Assembly (NCBI GenBank): GCA_963457665.1
Contig: OY735215.1
Coordinates: 32,284,900 to 32,348,899 of the forward strand
Length of the DNA stretch: 64,000 bases
Source: Thysanoteuthis rhombus
Lineage: Eukaryota > Mollusca > Cephalopoda > Oegopsida > Thysanoteuthidae
Direction of reading: 5' to 3'
Under the pieces are notes generated by a model that had not been told where the DNA came from, ran no database searches, and saw only the letters and a list, made by a program, of their open reading frames with translations. This document shows, in pieces, positions 1 through 41,858 of this stretch; positions within the stretch are counted from its first letter, which is position 1, and the number at the start of each line of letters is the position of its first letter. The position numbers and the translations under genes are program-made.

Positions 1-97
1 AATGGTATGGCGCTGACCAACAAACTACTGCCAATAGCTACAACTGCCCTGTACCCCCCCATACCTTTTGCCCCCCTTCCCCCATGCAGTAGAGTCC

Positions 98-27280
<27,183 letters not shown>

Positions 27281-27660
27281 GTTGATGTTGATATGAAACT
27301 GATGGGAAAAACAACTAGAGTTATTCGATCTTGTTTTTTTTTTTTCAAATTATCGTACTTCTACTTAGAAGTGCACAATTGATCAAATTTTTGGAAGCGT
27401 AGACCTATGATAGAAAAAAAAATATGCGATTTAAAAAAAAACTGTGTTGGTTTTAAAAATTGACGGCGAGCACGAATAGAGCCGACGAATTCCGGCAGAC
27501 AACGTGTTAAACAACGAACACCGGAAAAGCAGTTACGGAGAGAATGGAATGGAAGTTTCTGAATGAACAAAAATAAATGAGCGTCTTTAACATGGCAACA
27601 GAACGCAGGCTGACTTATAAGTTCAACTTTCATTTTGATCTGTTATGCATTCCTGCTTTG
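27281..27660 (-). promoter_or_regulatory. Probable PRPF6 5' UTR and promoter region
   Basis: This is the sequence immediately upstream of the PRPF6 start codon. A stretch at about 27460-27540 is richer in G, C and CpG than its surroundings (GACGGCGAGCACG and CCGACGAATTCC type sequence). I see no clear TATA box. The assignment rests on position and composition only. Confidence 0.35.
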
Positions 27661-28229
27661 ATCATCCACAAACTTTTCTCTGTTGTTGAATCTGATTGTA
27701 GCCATTGAAAAAAATATCCTTCAACTGAATGTTCAAAATGTATTTTTCGCGCTCGACCATGTGAATAAATGTTCATTCAGCTGAATTATTGAATCAAATT
27801 TTTTCTTTTTACTCTTCTAAGTGCTTTGTGATGTTGAATATAAGAAAGTACGTTGGGGGCATTCAATCTATGTATCCCCACAATAAAATATGGATAATAA
27901 ATGGTGTGATTGCATCATCGTTTTAGTTAATTCCGGATTTTCACAGTTGCTTTTATGGTTACATCGGTGGCGACCGTTTCTGAAAGATCTCCAGTTTAAA
28001 AAAAAATATTTATTAAAAAAAAACAAAAACCTAATTAATTCATGGTAATCTTTGGTTACACGCCGTTATGATTATGGGGATTTTAAATTGCTATGAGTGG
28101 CTAAATTGAAACGAAACAAAACAAGGGCTCCGTTGTTCAAATAACGTAATTGTTCTCGATCTGAAGATATCGTTCTTTCATGGATATAAGTATGGGATTC
28201 AGGCCATTATTATCGGTTTGAGCGCAAAC

Positions 28230-29120
28230 TAAGACCCCAACATTAAAAAAACCCATTTCACTGATAATATCAATCCAAAAACATGCCCTAGAGTCCCATT
28301 AGAAACCACAGAAAATTTGGTTGACATAACTCTGACTGTACTTGAGTTATTCTAAACTATCCTGGTTACGACTTCAGCCATCTTTGTCCGGACTCCACAT
28401 ATCAGAAATATTCATGTTTCGAACAGTTCATCGAAGTTTGAAGTACGTGAAGTAAACTTAGAAGCGATAAACACCTGAAGTTACGTCTCTCATTTCACTA
28501 CACATTATTATACTATAGTTGGAGAGAGGAGAGTTCAGTTGGGTTTGAACTCGAGTCGCCGTCTCCGTTGCGGCTAACCGATCGCCCATTAGCATTTCTT
28601 CTGATGCTTGGCGACTTATGCAAAAGTTTTGTGTAAGCATGAACGCCGATGGACTCAAACTCTGGGATCAATTTAACAAAGATTATTTTTGTGAATTGTA
28701 GTACCAACAAGAAACTTGATTGTTGGAGCAATTTCAATAAATAGATAAATAAATAAATAAAATAACACTCTAAAAATATGCTCGTGGTTACCATCAATAA
28801 CCATAGAAAATTTGGTAGTCATAGCTCCAGTTGTTTTTCAGTTTTGCTATTACGGACAGACATTTACTGAATTATAGTATGATGATGATAGTGAATATCT
28901 CAAGTAAGCATGAACGTTGCCAGACATAAACTGATGGACCAATTTGGCATTAACTTACATTGTAAATTACATCCACCACTAAAAACCTCTGTTGGGGTTG
29001 GGTTTTTAAAAAACATGTTGCTAAATACATGCTCCAGGGTCCTATTGGTAACAAAAAAAAAAAAAAAAAAAACGTTGTGGGTGTAGTTGTTGCCGTTCTT
29101 GAATCTCCCTAACACAGTTG
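28230..29120 (+). repeat. Imperfect tandem repeat of about 290 bp, about three units
   Basis: Two recurring blocks alternate. One is CCATAGAAAATTTGGTAGTC at about 28800, with ACCACAGAAAATTTGGTTGAC at about 28305 and a third, weaker one near 29040. The other is TAAGCATGAACG at about 28632 and 28905, each followed by an ACTCAAACT/CATAAACT..GATGG segment and a GGATCAATTT/GGACCAATTT segment. It lies about 1 kb upstream of PRPF6. No gene product recognised. Confidence 0.55.
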
Positions 29121-29524
29121 GAAATTTAAATACAAAGCTGACATAGGGATGGAAGAGACATCAACTTATCACGCAGCAGTTTCAGTCACGCCTTACATAG
29201 GCTCCCTTGGTAATAAAGATATATAATACATGTTCTCTGTATCGTTGAGCGTAGTCATCGGCATTACATATATATTTGCACGTAATCAACAACTTTTTCC
29301 AAAATCTTTTTATCGCATGTATCTCAAATAAAATGCAGAATGATTAAAAACCGGTTTCAGAAATACCAAGATTGAACATGATTCCTTATACCATCGGCTG
29401 TCATCAACTGATTTATATCCAATATTATGAACTACTTTTTATCTGAAATCTCTTACTCCAGTGAATCAACAGAACAAATGTCAACAGAGAAATTACAATT
29501 CATTTTACCACAGAATACAAAGTG

Positions 29525-30410
<886 letters not shown>

Positions 30411-30419
30411 TTTCATATG

Positions 30420-32180
30420 TAGTTAAAAAAATAACTAATGTGGCTTGATGCAGTTTTTTTTCTATACAAAAAGTCAAGGTCACATAACATTTCTTCAAAA
30501 CGTCTCATTGGCGCTCTGTTCTAAGAGTTCTATTTCTTTATTGACACACATATATATATAATGACTATCCCTGATGCTGATGAATGGAACACGATAAACC
30601 TCTAGCTACAGAGGTTTAGGAAGCTGGTCAAGTTGAATAAAAGAGATATTACGTATGGTTAGGATTACAACGATGCAATACGTATCGAAAGAAATTCTAT
30701 ATTCCAATGTTCTTGCTACACCTATGAAGTATTATACCGACAATTTTCCCTGCATCACATGTTTGATGTGTGAAAGTTATCGCATATTTTTTTTCATGGT
30801 CACCATTTTAGAGCTCACTAGTTTGCAGAGTCAGATTGAATACATTTTGGTGCTGAAATGAAGAAGAGTATGAAAGTGAAGAAAATCGTCACTAAATTTG
30901 TTCGGTAGCCATACTAATGTGAACAGTTGGTGATGTACTTGAGAATGGTCTTCAGCAGAGTTTTGGATTTGAAAAAATCATTTATTTTCTGTCTGTTTTT
31001 GTGTTACGTATTAGGTACATGTGAGACACAAGTAATTTGAGAGTGTATTGTATCTCGGAAATATGTGTGTGCACACCTATGATAAAATGGCCCTGTGTGT
31101 ATGGTGTTATTCTGTTCTCATCTTTTACCCATAGTTTGCCAATGAAGGGACAATTATATGAACTTGTGTGTATGTGTATATGTTGTATGTGACCCACATA
31201 TATATGTAAGAGCATGTGTGCGTGTGCAGAAATCAAAACACAAATTTAGAGAAAGGGAGAGAGAGAAAGGAATAGTATTCATTTACAGAGAAATAGAGAT
31301 ATATTTTAGAGTAATAAGTCGGGGTTGAAAGCAGTCAGCCTCTGGTCCTTTGGGGCCCCGGCAGGAGTGTTTGCGTCTCACAGATCTTTGCAAATCGTTT
31401 GTGTAAAATTTAGCAAAATGTAGGTCCCTTCGTTACAATTCGTTGTTGCCATTCTTGCACAACAACAAATTATCAAACATTGTTGTGTTGAAATATACGT
31501 TTTGTTGCATTCAATACTCTCTGTAGAGACAATTCAAACACAGTTGAACAAAAAAAATGTTCCAAAATAGGCTCCACGAATTTCCCTCAAAAATGTAACT
31601 GAAAGATATTCAAAAATTAGAAATCAGATATATTTACAAATATTTGACAAATCAAAGGCCAGCTTTCAGCAATCGAAATTGGTTCGTCTGGGAGCCTAGG
31701 TATTTCATATATAATTAACTGAAAGCCGAAGATTCGTTTATCAGTCGCCAGCTCACTGCCTTCGGACACCTTTGTCTGACTCACGCACGCATTCACTGGC
31801 GTCAGAAATTCTCGCATTCACCAACAGCAAACAATTTCATTTCGCCTCTATACGAGAAGTGAACAAACATAACCAAATGCCAGTTAATTCTTTCCAAAGA
31901 AGATTGAGCTATGAATATTACAATACAATATGAGAGGAATCCAACTAGATGCCTTTTTCCAAATATTCCATTCTAAAATTGAGTGGCGTTTACATGCCAT
32001 CAAATACGGCATATAGTACGTAACAAACATTTACTTATGTTTATATCTGGCTACACGTCTACACATTATAACATTTGTACTTCTTCATTCCTGATGTAGT
32101 TAAACTTTAATAATCTTTAGAGAACGTCCACACATCTCTCTAAGACATCGTTAGATAGGTCTCTGATATGTTAAATATAA
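30420..32180. other. Intergenic, no gene seen
   Basis: Read on both strands. I see only short random frames, a GTGTGT-rich patch at about 31160-31220 and ordinary AT-rich sequence. Confidence 0.5.
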
Positions 32181-32189
32181 TTTTTTCTT

Positions 32190-32280
32190 GCCATATCATG
32201 TTGGATTGATATGAAACTTGGTCCAGGCCTTTGAGTGAACTATTCTCATCTTCCTCCTCCTGCTACAACTAATACGGATG
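32190..32280 (-). repeat. Dispersed repeat R2, single inverted copy
   Basis: The reverse complement (GTTCACTCAAAGGCCTGGAC, then CAAGTTTCATATCAATCCAA) matches the two tandem units at 52727-52960. Confidence 0.5.
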
Positions 32281-32584
32281 GTAGGCGCATCGTTGAACTT
32301 TTATGGCTGTTGTTTCAAAGATAGCAGTAATTTCTGTTGAGTCATTTTCTTTACCAGAAAATTGAACATTTCCGGTAGTTGATGACTCGACACTGAATTG
32401 TGCAATCTTTGGCTCAAATTGGTTGAGAAAATTTTGACACTCGCTCTTTATATTGTACATTGGAAATCAGGAAAAGAAGGGGTTGTCAGTGGATAGTACC
32501 TGTAAGAAATGACGGGTCTTTAAAAAAATGTTATCTATGGATATGATGATATTTCAGAATATCTTGATTTTTAAACATTGTTTT

Positions 32585-33360
32585 CAGTCACATAAGTCTC
32601 CCTTTCTTTAATCGGCTTTAGAGAGAGGAAGAGAGCAAAACTTATGATTTTCTGCAAAACTTATACGCTGACTAATTGTGTTTGCTTGTCAGCTACAGCG
32701 ATCTGCCACACTTTTGCTGTTAGCCACATAAGCCTTCTTCTCTTTAACCAGTTTCAAGGAGAGGAAGAGAATAAAATTCGAATGTACGAGTCACTTCCCT
32801 TCGAATAACTTCGTATTGTTCGCGGTTTTTCACCATGAAGTGAACAGACTAATAAAACACATGACAAAAACAAATTTGGTGGTCTTTATTTGTAAAGAAC
32901 CAAAGAAAACACGCCATAAAGAATTCTATTTTATAGACATATTGTAAATGAATTTACGATAGAAATTAATCAGATAAAAGGGATTGTCCGTGATCAGGTA
33001 TCAATGTAAAGCATTAGAGGTAGACAGAGTCGAGCTATTTTTAATCATGTGTTGTTTCAAGAAATTAAAATATTTCCCTTCCGTTTCTCTTGGGAAAGTT
33101 TTTTTTGTATTGGATGTGGGTTTGACGTTTCAAACATGGCGTGACTTGCTTAGTTAATCTCAATTTCAAGTTCAATCCTTTTATAAGAATTCATCTTTTC
33201 TTTGAACCAAAAAAAAATGAGCTGATAAGGGGAAACCATTGATTTATTTAAATATACGAGTTACTTCCCTTCCAAAAAAATTTGCATTGCAGCTTACCAG
33301 GGGAGAGCATCAAGTTATTCAAATACACGAGTTACTTCCCTTTCAATCATTCCTAATCTG
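32585..33360 (+). repeat. Diverged local duplications
   Basis: CACATAAG..TCTTTAA..GGAGAGGAAGAGA appears at about 32587 and again at about 32722. ACGAGTTACTTCCCTTTC and close variants appear at about 32785, 33255 and 33330. These look like old local duplications without coding content. Confidence 0.45.
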
Positions 33361-33399
33361 ACGTAAACATCCTCCGCTCATGAAATATCTCATGCAAAA

Positions 33400-35609
33400 T
33401 CTACTCACGTAGTTCTACAAATAAATTTATTTATTTATTAAGAAATATGCTTTTTGCAACAAACTCATATCTTATACAAATTGGAGTTTTTTCACTTTGA
33501 TGTAATTTTTCTACCGAAAATTCTGTTCATTGCTACATAGTTAGTCAACCTTTTTTTGTATAGACACTAATTCAATTTTTTTTTTTACTAATCAAGTGAT
33601 TGTTGTCTGTTGATAGGAAATTCAACTTTTCATCAAATATCACCAAATTAGTGGCTTCCAACCTTTTCATTACCAAGGACCAAGTTTACCTAAATGGATT
33701 TTCATTTAGACCCCAGGCTTTTGAAAGATCTGACAACTCAACAAGCTCCTGGACCCCAGGCTTTTAGAAGGTCTGCCCATGGATTGCCGTAATAGCTTTG
33801 TGGCTGCCAGGTTGAGGACCACTGCACTATATGGGGGGGGGGGCCCAAGGGGCCAAGCCCCAAATCTTAAGCTACGCCTCAGATCCTATGATAAAATTGA
33901 TAGATACCTTATGTTTAACAATTATTTTAACGTCGAAATTAAGCGAAAAATGACGTTAAATTTAATGTTGAAATGAATGCAATTTTGATTCAGTTTATAA
34001 AATAAGATTTTTACTTCAAATTCTCTCGTTTCCTTTCGGGATTTTCGCTAAAACCACATAAAACTATTCAGGGGTGCAGTGCTAACTTTTTAGGCGCTGG
34101 TGCCAACAAATTTTTAGGTAGTGGAAAGTTCAGTCTCGCTCATACTTTATGGCACTTACGTGAAACAAAAACAGAAGTGCCGGGGCAGGTCTCCGACGAG
34201 CTCTGGTAGCACTGCACCCCAGAAACAATATAAATGTAAATCCATCTAGACTGTCCAATTGGTATTGCTTTTAAAAAGTGTAACTTTTAATTTTGTTAGT
34301 CTTAATGTCATTAATATAGCCCTTACATTCATCTATGTACAGGACAAGCGACCTACGAGTAGCATTAGTACAAATACAATGTTAAGAATTCTATATGGTC
34401 TGGCACGGATGGAAGTTCATAGATTGGGGTTACTGTGAATCACCGCAACGGGTGAAGTGACGCCAATTTTGTTTTAATTTAGAGTATGAAATTGTACTAT
34501 TATGCGTTGATTCGTTCGTCTTTGTCCCTTTTATGGCAAGGTTTCGATCCTCCTATCCTCTGACCTTCCTCAAGTAGCTTCTGCATTTTGTAACCTTTCA
34601 AGAATGATGAACAGAATCGCTCATTCGATCCACGGGGATATGTTGTTCTCATTCCTATACCTGGCACATCCGCTGACCTTCCTGGAGAATTACAGAACTT
34701 GTAATCCTCAATTCTTCCACATGATGCCAATCTGCCTCTCCACTGAGCCAGTGTATATTTAACAAGAAATACGAAGACAAAGAAACTAGTCCAAATTAAT
34801 CAATGTATAAGAGAGAACCTCCCCCCCATAAAAATGGCAAAAATACTTGACTCGATGTTTAGAAGCGTTACATTTGCACAATTGAGTGTTATTCAAATAC
34901 TATGTATCTGTTTGATACTAAGACTTGTTTGTGGTACACTCCGTTATACTCGGCACTCTGAATTGTTCTGTTTGTCACTTCTCCTTGATTCCTACGTAGT
35001 CAAGATATTATGGTTATCAATGGTCCTCGTTGATGATCTTATACTATTTCGTATTGCATATATTACACATAATTTGCGCATAACTCGTAGTTCATAGAAG
35101 CTATAGAACTTGTAGGAAACACGATTCTCTAGTTTTGCCGATTTTATACTTATAAAGATGTGTGATAGTAAATGTGGAAGGAGGATGACATGAGCAGCAG
35201 CAGTAATCGTAGGTTAGTAATCCAATCATCCAACATATGTATAGATTTCGCTGAACACGACAGATCAAGTGCATCGAGTCGACTTTTTAATAGTTTTTCT
35301 TGTTTGCAAATGAGATATTTTATCGCAGGATCCCAAGTTTAAAGGAAATGTCCTAAGTTCATTGAATTGTCCATCGATTGCTTTCGACCATTACTGGCCA
35401 TTATCAAGATTAGACCTCAAAGTCCAACGATCATAGTAGCTTCATAGTTTATATATCTAAGGTATGTCACGGGATATTACAGCAACTTCCGTTTAGAGGC
35501 ACTTCAATTTTACTTGTCGTGTTTAACGGAACATGTTTAGAAGAGAAATTTCCATCTAAATCCACATTTCATACATGTGTGTGCATATGTGTGTGTGTGT
35601 GTGTGTGTT

Positions 35610-35640
<31 letters not shown>

Positions 35641-37130
35641 TCGTGTGTGTGTGTGCATGTACTCACACATTATCCATGATTTGACAGTTCCAGGCACACT
35701 AAATCAGCGGTGACAACGGCACACGACAATTCAGCGTCGACAATTCAGCGTTTACACATAATTAGCAACTCTAGGACGGTGTTGTTTTCTCTTTCATTAA
35801 CCATGTAACCACTTCGTCTCAATAAATCGTTTTAACTCCATATTCTGTTTCTAAACTCATTTAGCAATAAAGAAGTCGTTGTTATATATGACTGTAATGT
35901 CCGCTAGCTGAACAAATGATCTTAGTTTTTGTAATAAGTCGTTTTAATTCTATAGTTTGTTTTGTAACTCATTCGGAAGTTTAAAAAAAAGTTATATAGA
36001 AACTATGGAAATCGAGCCAATAAAATGTGATACCTGGAAAATCGAGAAATATTTTTGATTTTGTATCTCGATATACAGGTTAAACTCGATTCTTTGTTTT
36101 TGTTGGTCCTTGTACTGCATTGTCCTTTCGCTGAATTGTCATGTATTGAATCGTCGCCGCTGAATTGTCTTTAGTGTCAACCACAGAATAACATATAAGG
36201 GTAACCCCTGTCTTTCAAAAGTTCGGGTGGCGTCACTTTTACGTTTTTATAAGAAAAAAAATGACGAAAAGCGAAAATAACATTTCTTGTCTGTTCCGTA
36301 GCGATTCATTATAGAGACAGTGTGCATTCTTTTCATCTCTTTCCCACACCCCAGTTTCCTAAACCTCAAATAACTTCAACCTAGGCCCAACGTATCACCA
36401 TTGCTATTTCTAGGGTCTGAGAATGCTAAAGGAATTCCATAGTCATTGCGTCTTCTCTTTACGCCATTTCTGTTTGCCAGAGGTTTTTAAACGAACTTCC
36501 TGTTTTTTTTTGTATAGAGGAGAAAACCTATACATAGCAAGGACTAATTAGTCTTTTGCTAAAAGTTGGTATGTTTTACAATTATGAGTCAACACCAAAA
36601 TCGCGGTTGGTGTTTCTGTACATTTCGTTCTTGTGAGTGTAATTAGTACTTGGATAGTTAAATAAAATCATTATATCTTTTATTTCCTAAATTGGGCTTT
36701 GTTTTGAATTTCCATATGATTCATATCAAGGAAATCCCAGTTGTTGCGGGGAAACGTTTATCCAAGTGTAGGGCCAGAACTCTACCTGGGGAGAGTTCTT
36801 ATGTACGTATACAAGATCGCCCATAAATGAGTTCATCCCTAACACTTTTTTAAAGATAGAAAGTAAATTTTCTTCTAAACCAAACATAGCAAGATTTTAT
36901 TATTTTCAGCGGAACATTACACTACCAATAAGGATATAATTAGGAACTTCTTTACCCGTGTCGTAGAAAAATGATGGCGCATATGAAATATATATGGATA
37001 CCCAATGTATGTTTGTATACGTAGATAATGGATTTGCATTGCAGTGAGCTTTGGGAATAGTGTTTTGTTGACCACATTTAAAAAAAAAATTCTCCTTTTG
37101 TTTTCATTACTTTTATCATATTTTTTTTAT
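33400..37130. other. Intergenic, no gene seen
   Basis: No convincing exon on either strand. It contains a (GT)n run at 35578-35655 and a fragment at 34540-34740 (TGTTCTCATTC...TTACAGAACTTGTAATCCTC) that resembles 56600-56700, hence another dispersed repeat. Confidence 0.5.
35578..35655. repeat. (GT)n microsatellite
   Basis: Nearly pure GT repeat with a few substitutions. Confidence 0.95.
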
Positions 37131-37139
37131 TATTCTTTA

Positions 37140-37335
37140 AATTCAGCATTTTTATTACGTCTTCTGAGAATTAAGTCAAGTTTTTTATTACGTTATCAGA
37201 GAATAAAATTCAGTATTTTTATTACGTTATCAGAGAATAAAATTCAGTATTTTTATTACGTCATCAGAGAATAAAATTCAACATTTTTATTATGTCATCA
37301 GAGAATAAAATTCAGTATTTTTAATAAGTCAAGAA
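37140..37335 (+). repeat. 34-bp minisatellite, about 5-6 units
   Basis: Unit about ATTACGTTATCAGAGAATAA then AATTCAGTATTTTT. The ATTACG landmark recurs at 37158, 37191, 37225, 37259 and (as ATG) 37293, giving spacing of 33-34. Contiguous units rule out a CRISPR array. Confidence 0.85.
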
Positions 37336-37529
37336 TGAAATTTTATTTTACAAAGTCAGCTGCGTACTTTAGCGTGACAGAAGACATCTGTATATTGCTA
37401 ATTATTATGTGTGGATTATTTATAACCAAACTCTCCCGCATTAAAACTCTGTTCTCAAACATGTTTTCGATATGGTGATACTGTACATAAGTATACGTCA
37501 ACATCCCATTGATGAAAAAAACCCAAACA

Positions 37530-37650
37530 TTCTTTTTACACCAAAACTATTTATTTTTCAACATAATCTCTTTCCTTGTGAATGCACTTAATCCAGTGAT
37601 GAATATCAATCGCATCTGTCAAACATTATACAGTGAATTTTTCTGATCAA
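37530..37650 (-). pseudogene. Possible mariner transposase C-terminal relic
   Basis: The reverse complement reads DAIDIHHWIKCIHKERDYVE followed by Lys and a stop. This resembles the CI..EGDYVEK tail of mariner transposases. The upstream frame is decayed. Call based on motif memory only. Confidence 0.35.
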
Positions 37651-38385
37651 ACTTCAGTCGATAATCCAGCCTTGAGGGAGGCTCAAATCCGTTCTCAATG
37701 TTGAAGAATTATCACTGCAGAGGCCAACGACCCACAAACAATGATTCAATTACTTTTTGGTGACTTGGGACGTTAGCATCGACGAAATCATACCACCCAA
37801 AGGCGATGGAAAAGGTTAAGAAGAAAGAAAAATAGGTCCTCCATGGACTGGATGAAATGCTCCATGGTAGTGTCACACACTGAAGCTCAGAGCTGACACC
37901 TTTTAGAGAATTGTCTGGCTGTATCCTCCACATTCATTCGACATCTCTCCAGCAACTTACCGTTTTTCCCCCCAAATAATTGTAATAAAAGATTCAATTG
38001 TTGAGAAGCCATGATTTTTATTACAATAGTTTTTTATAGAGATGGTATATCATCATTGACAGAATTTTGGAAAAAAAAGTTATTGCTTGAAAGGGGTCAT
38101 ATTTTGATTAGATATTGAGCGCCTTCTGTTGCTTATACAATCCTTCGACTAGCAATTAAAGAAATGATATTCCATATGTTACAACTTTACATGGTTTTAA
38201 CTACAAGCACTGATTCATCCTCGTATTTCAACCCTTAATGATATTATCATTATTACTAACATACCCGTGGGACAGTTTTATCTTTTATGTTTTCGTTCTT
38301 TAAATTCTGTCCGTGTTTTATGTATTGTACCATTTCCCTTATATATACAACCCCACTGACATATTAATATTTAAGATTTCCGTAC

Positions 38386-38520
38386 TCTGTCATTGGTGTA
38401 CCTTTGGTCTTCAGGCAGTTAAGGATCGCATTGGGGTTCAAATCCCACCAGCTGTACTTGATTTTTTCCCGATCGCTTTTGTTCAGCAAAATAAAAAAGG
38501 AATGAATGAATAAAAACTAA
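38386..38520 (+). repeat. tRNA-derived SINE-like fragment
   Basis: Contains GGGGTTCAAATCCCACC, close to a pol III B box (GGTTCGANTCC), preceded by a possible A-box region and followed by an A-rich tail with GAATGAATGAATAAA. Confidence 0.45.
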
Positions 38521-39879
38521 TCATTAAACGTGTTTTGATTGACTTTGTTCACACTTGCTTTCATCGTCTTTGCAGGTCCTTTGTGAATAATGTCTGGGAA
38601 TATTCTGATTCTTTTGAATCCTAAAAAGCAGCAGACAAGACTAGTCAGTGAATTTATTTAAATTTCAATTGTCACCTCTCCGTTGTTGGAATTCGAACAC
38701 TGACCGCTGTTGTAATTCAAATATCAGGTTCTGTTCACAGGCATCCTTTTAACTCAGGATTGGCATAGGAAACGGTATTATTCTGCAACAACCGGGATTT
38801 GAAACCCTTCATTGCCTGAATTAGGAATATTCGTAACTTTAGACATAACAATGGCGCGATTCATGCATGGAGGAAAGAGTTGGAAAGTGCTCGTTCTCAG
38901 CGTTCGAGCCAAAGCAGAAATTGGAATCCAAATACCGATCTCCAAGGTAAGGATGCTCTTGACGTGTTTGCTGCCACGAAGTCTTCTTAGCATTTCGCCA
39001 GTCTAATGCCACGGACGAGAAGACGTCTTGCGATAGTGACTTATTCTTTTTTTAAAAATCCTTACATAGATTTACGTATATAGATGTCATGTTGCACATA
39101 TTAGTCGCACATATTAGTATGAAAGTAAAACTGTTTTAAACAATGCAATGAAGGCTTTCTATTTTCTATTTCATCAGTTTTTTGGGCGAGAAAAGGCCGA
39201 TTCAGAAGTTACAACGTTTGAAAATACATCTGGCAGAAACATCACGACCTTTTCATTCTCCTACGTGAGTTGTATATTCGGTTACTGTTATGTACAGTAT
39301 TAGTTCAACGCTGGTGACTATTGGAAAGCAGTTTGGTGTCGATGAATTTCCCTGTAAACGGATTTTACTTTTCAGAAGTGTGATTTTTTAAGGATTTCGT
39401 TCGGGTATGGATAAAGGAGTGACCACTTTTACTCTTTGAGAGTCAGGCAAGCAACTTTCTGTCACATTGAGAATACCATGTTTCATGTTCGCTTAAATAG
39501 ATTTTGGGTAGGCTCCAGAGAAGGATTAAGAAATCAGTTCTCGGAAAATCATTTGTTCTGGCAGATGATATATTTAATGCTTTAACGCCATTCATCTCAT
39601 TTGTCGCTTAAACGTGTTTCCTGGCCTTTTTTTCCTTTTCAATATAAAAAAAAACGATGTTATCTTATGTCTGACTATAGAAGAGTAAAAGTGATCACTA
39701 CAATTCCACCCAGTGGTCAGTCTGGGTTATTTTAAAAAGAATTTTCACTTTGGCTGACCAATAAATTTGTGCAATCTATTCAAACAGTAAAACCATTTCA
39801 ATGATAATTTATTTTACGAACATAGTAAGTATAAAATATAACATGGCGTGTATAAAAAATTATAAATGAACAAGAGATA

Positions 39880-39882
39880 GAC

Positions 39883-39957
<75 letters not shown>
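39880..39957. repeat. (GATA)n-(GA)n microsatellite
   Basis: GATA units from about 39880 pass directly into a pure GA run. Confidence 0.95.
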
Positions 39958-39960
<3 letters not shown>

Positions 39961-40264
39961 AGGGAGAGAGAGAAAGAAAGACATTAAAGGAATACAAAAA
40001 CTTTCCCAGAATCCATCTGCCCGGAATGTTGCTTCCTGGTCTCGTGGACCATTTGTGTTATGTGCATTAAGCGTGTTTTGACTTGCGTTGATTGAAGGCA
40101 AATCTGAAGAGCTTGTCTGAATTTTCCGAATGCGAAATGTGTTTGGGCAAAAATCATTCTTGTTGAAATAAAACTGTTTCAAAAGGCCATAATAATTTAT
40201 TTGATTTGTTGGTGATCTGGCACGCTTTATTTTCAATCACTTTCTTTCTCCACACCCCTCACCC

Positions 40265-40320
40265 CTTTCTTTCTTTCGTTCTTTCTTTCTTTCTTTCTTT
40301 CTTTCTTTCATTCTTTCTCG
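40265..40320. repeat. (CTTT)n microsatellite
   Basis: About ten CTTT units with minor changes. Confidence 0.9.
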
Positions 40321-41382
40321 ACTGGTTTGCACTTATAAAAATGAAGCTATGCCTTCATAAAATTGTTCCCTTTCAAATTAATCTTGGGAAGTATTGTCGA
40401 AAGCTAATCAGGAAATTTAAGATACCCATTTCTCAATCATTTGAACACTCACCCAGACCATTGTATTCATAGAAATGAAAAAACAAACAAACAAACAAAC
40501 AAACAAACAAAACAACATTCGCTCACATTCGGACATGCACTTGCGCATAGAACCATTCTTTGATATCTACACGTTGGCATAGGAAATTCTTGATTTTAAC
40601 TGGGCTGAAATATCAAACGTAGCTTTCGAAAACTATATAGATATTTTCTCGATAATTGTTCGGAAGAAAACCAACTATCCTGTCTCAAAAGAGAGAAATT
40701 GAAAAAAAGACCAGGTTTCCGAAGACTTTGAGATTTAGAATGCTCAGACCAGTTACAGCGGGGTTGTCATATCTGAGCATTAACAAAGAGGACCTTCCTG
40801 AATACATCTTGACCCCTTACCGACTCACACTGTGGCGCCATGTGAACTTGAAGCAGCCGAGAAAATTAGTTTTGCAGGCTTTTGAAGAATTAAAAATATT
40901 CCCTGGATGAGGATTTCGAGACCTAAATAGAGGGCATGTTATAGTTTATAAATCTCACTTTGAATATAAAAAATTCGGCAGCACTGAACGACATTAGTGA
41001 GGTGACCAAATTGGAAGAGGGAGAGTTCTATTGTAGCATTACTCTCTTTTATATACACTGTACACAATATTGCAATCCATATAAATAAAGTACCATTTAT
41101 GATTTTTGAATATTTCCCATTAAAATGTAACGTGCCAAAAAAAAAAAAAAAGGCATAACATTAATTTTAACACCTTTCTTCGATATAAACATTAGACACA
41201 AATTTACACCGATTGGACTTCAAAGAAATATAAGGCCACTAATTCACACCCAGAGGAGTTTTTTGGGAATTATGTTTAATTGAATAAACAAAATTAAACC
41301 TTTTGCCTCAAACTGTCCTTTCCATGGTGTGTTTCAAATGACAAAAAATATGCGTCTACAACTTTTTTTATGTGCTATTTAT

Positions 41383-41685
41383 TTAACACAATTTATTTAT
41401 CAATAAAGCTATTTTGGATACACGGAATGGCGTAAGTTTACCAGCACGGGAAAGCGGAATCGGCAAACCGAGTACGGATTTCGGTTGCTTGAGTTCGCTT
41501 GGAGCAAGTGGCCATGGAGAAAGTACGAATTCACCGTGTTTCGTACTTTGTCCCATCGCCTGATATATATTAACAAAATGTCTCGTCACTGGTATGCCAC
41601 AATAGTTAGCGAAGAAAATAGTGGGAAAGTGAATATTTAGGCAGTTGCTGTACAAAGCTGTTACCTTTATCATCGACTTTGACAA
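41383..41685 (-). other. Open frame of unknown status; weak exon candidate
   Basis: About 100 codons are open on the minus strand, with a local rise in G+C. A possible acceptor (TATCAG at about 41565) would let the metallopeptidase frame continue in another phase for about 50 codons to a stop. I recognise no family in either frame, so this may be chance or transposon debris. Confidence 0.15.
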
Positions 41686-41771
41686 GGTCAGATGGGAAAG
41701 ACATTTATTTTACAAACATTGTAATATCAAAATTCGACATTGGTCGTATAGAAATGTAATAAATTAACGAG

Positions 41772-41773
<2 letters not shown>

Positions 41774-41840
<67 letters not shown>

Positions 41841-41858
41841 GAGAGGGAGAGAGAGAGT
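41774..41858. repeat. (GA)n microsatellite
   Basis: Almost pure GA repeat, with GGGA interruptions near the right end. Confidence 0.95.

Noticed and set aside
37140..37335. CRISPR-like array
   Set aside because: Units are contiguous without unique spacers, and the surrounding DNA is clearly eukaryotic with introns. It is a minisatellite.
38778..39006. Overlapping plus- and minus-strand open frames of 64-71 codons, one followed by a GTAAGG donor
   Set aside because: Both strands are open over the same bases, no family is recognised and nothing joins to it. More likely transposon debris.
40656..40910. 84-codon plus-strand open frame with plausible amino-acid composition
   Set aside because: No recognisable motif, no splice partners and no repeat evidence; kept out as likely chance.
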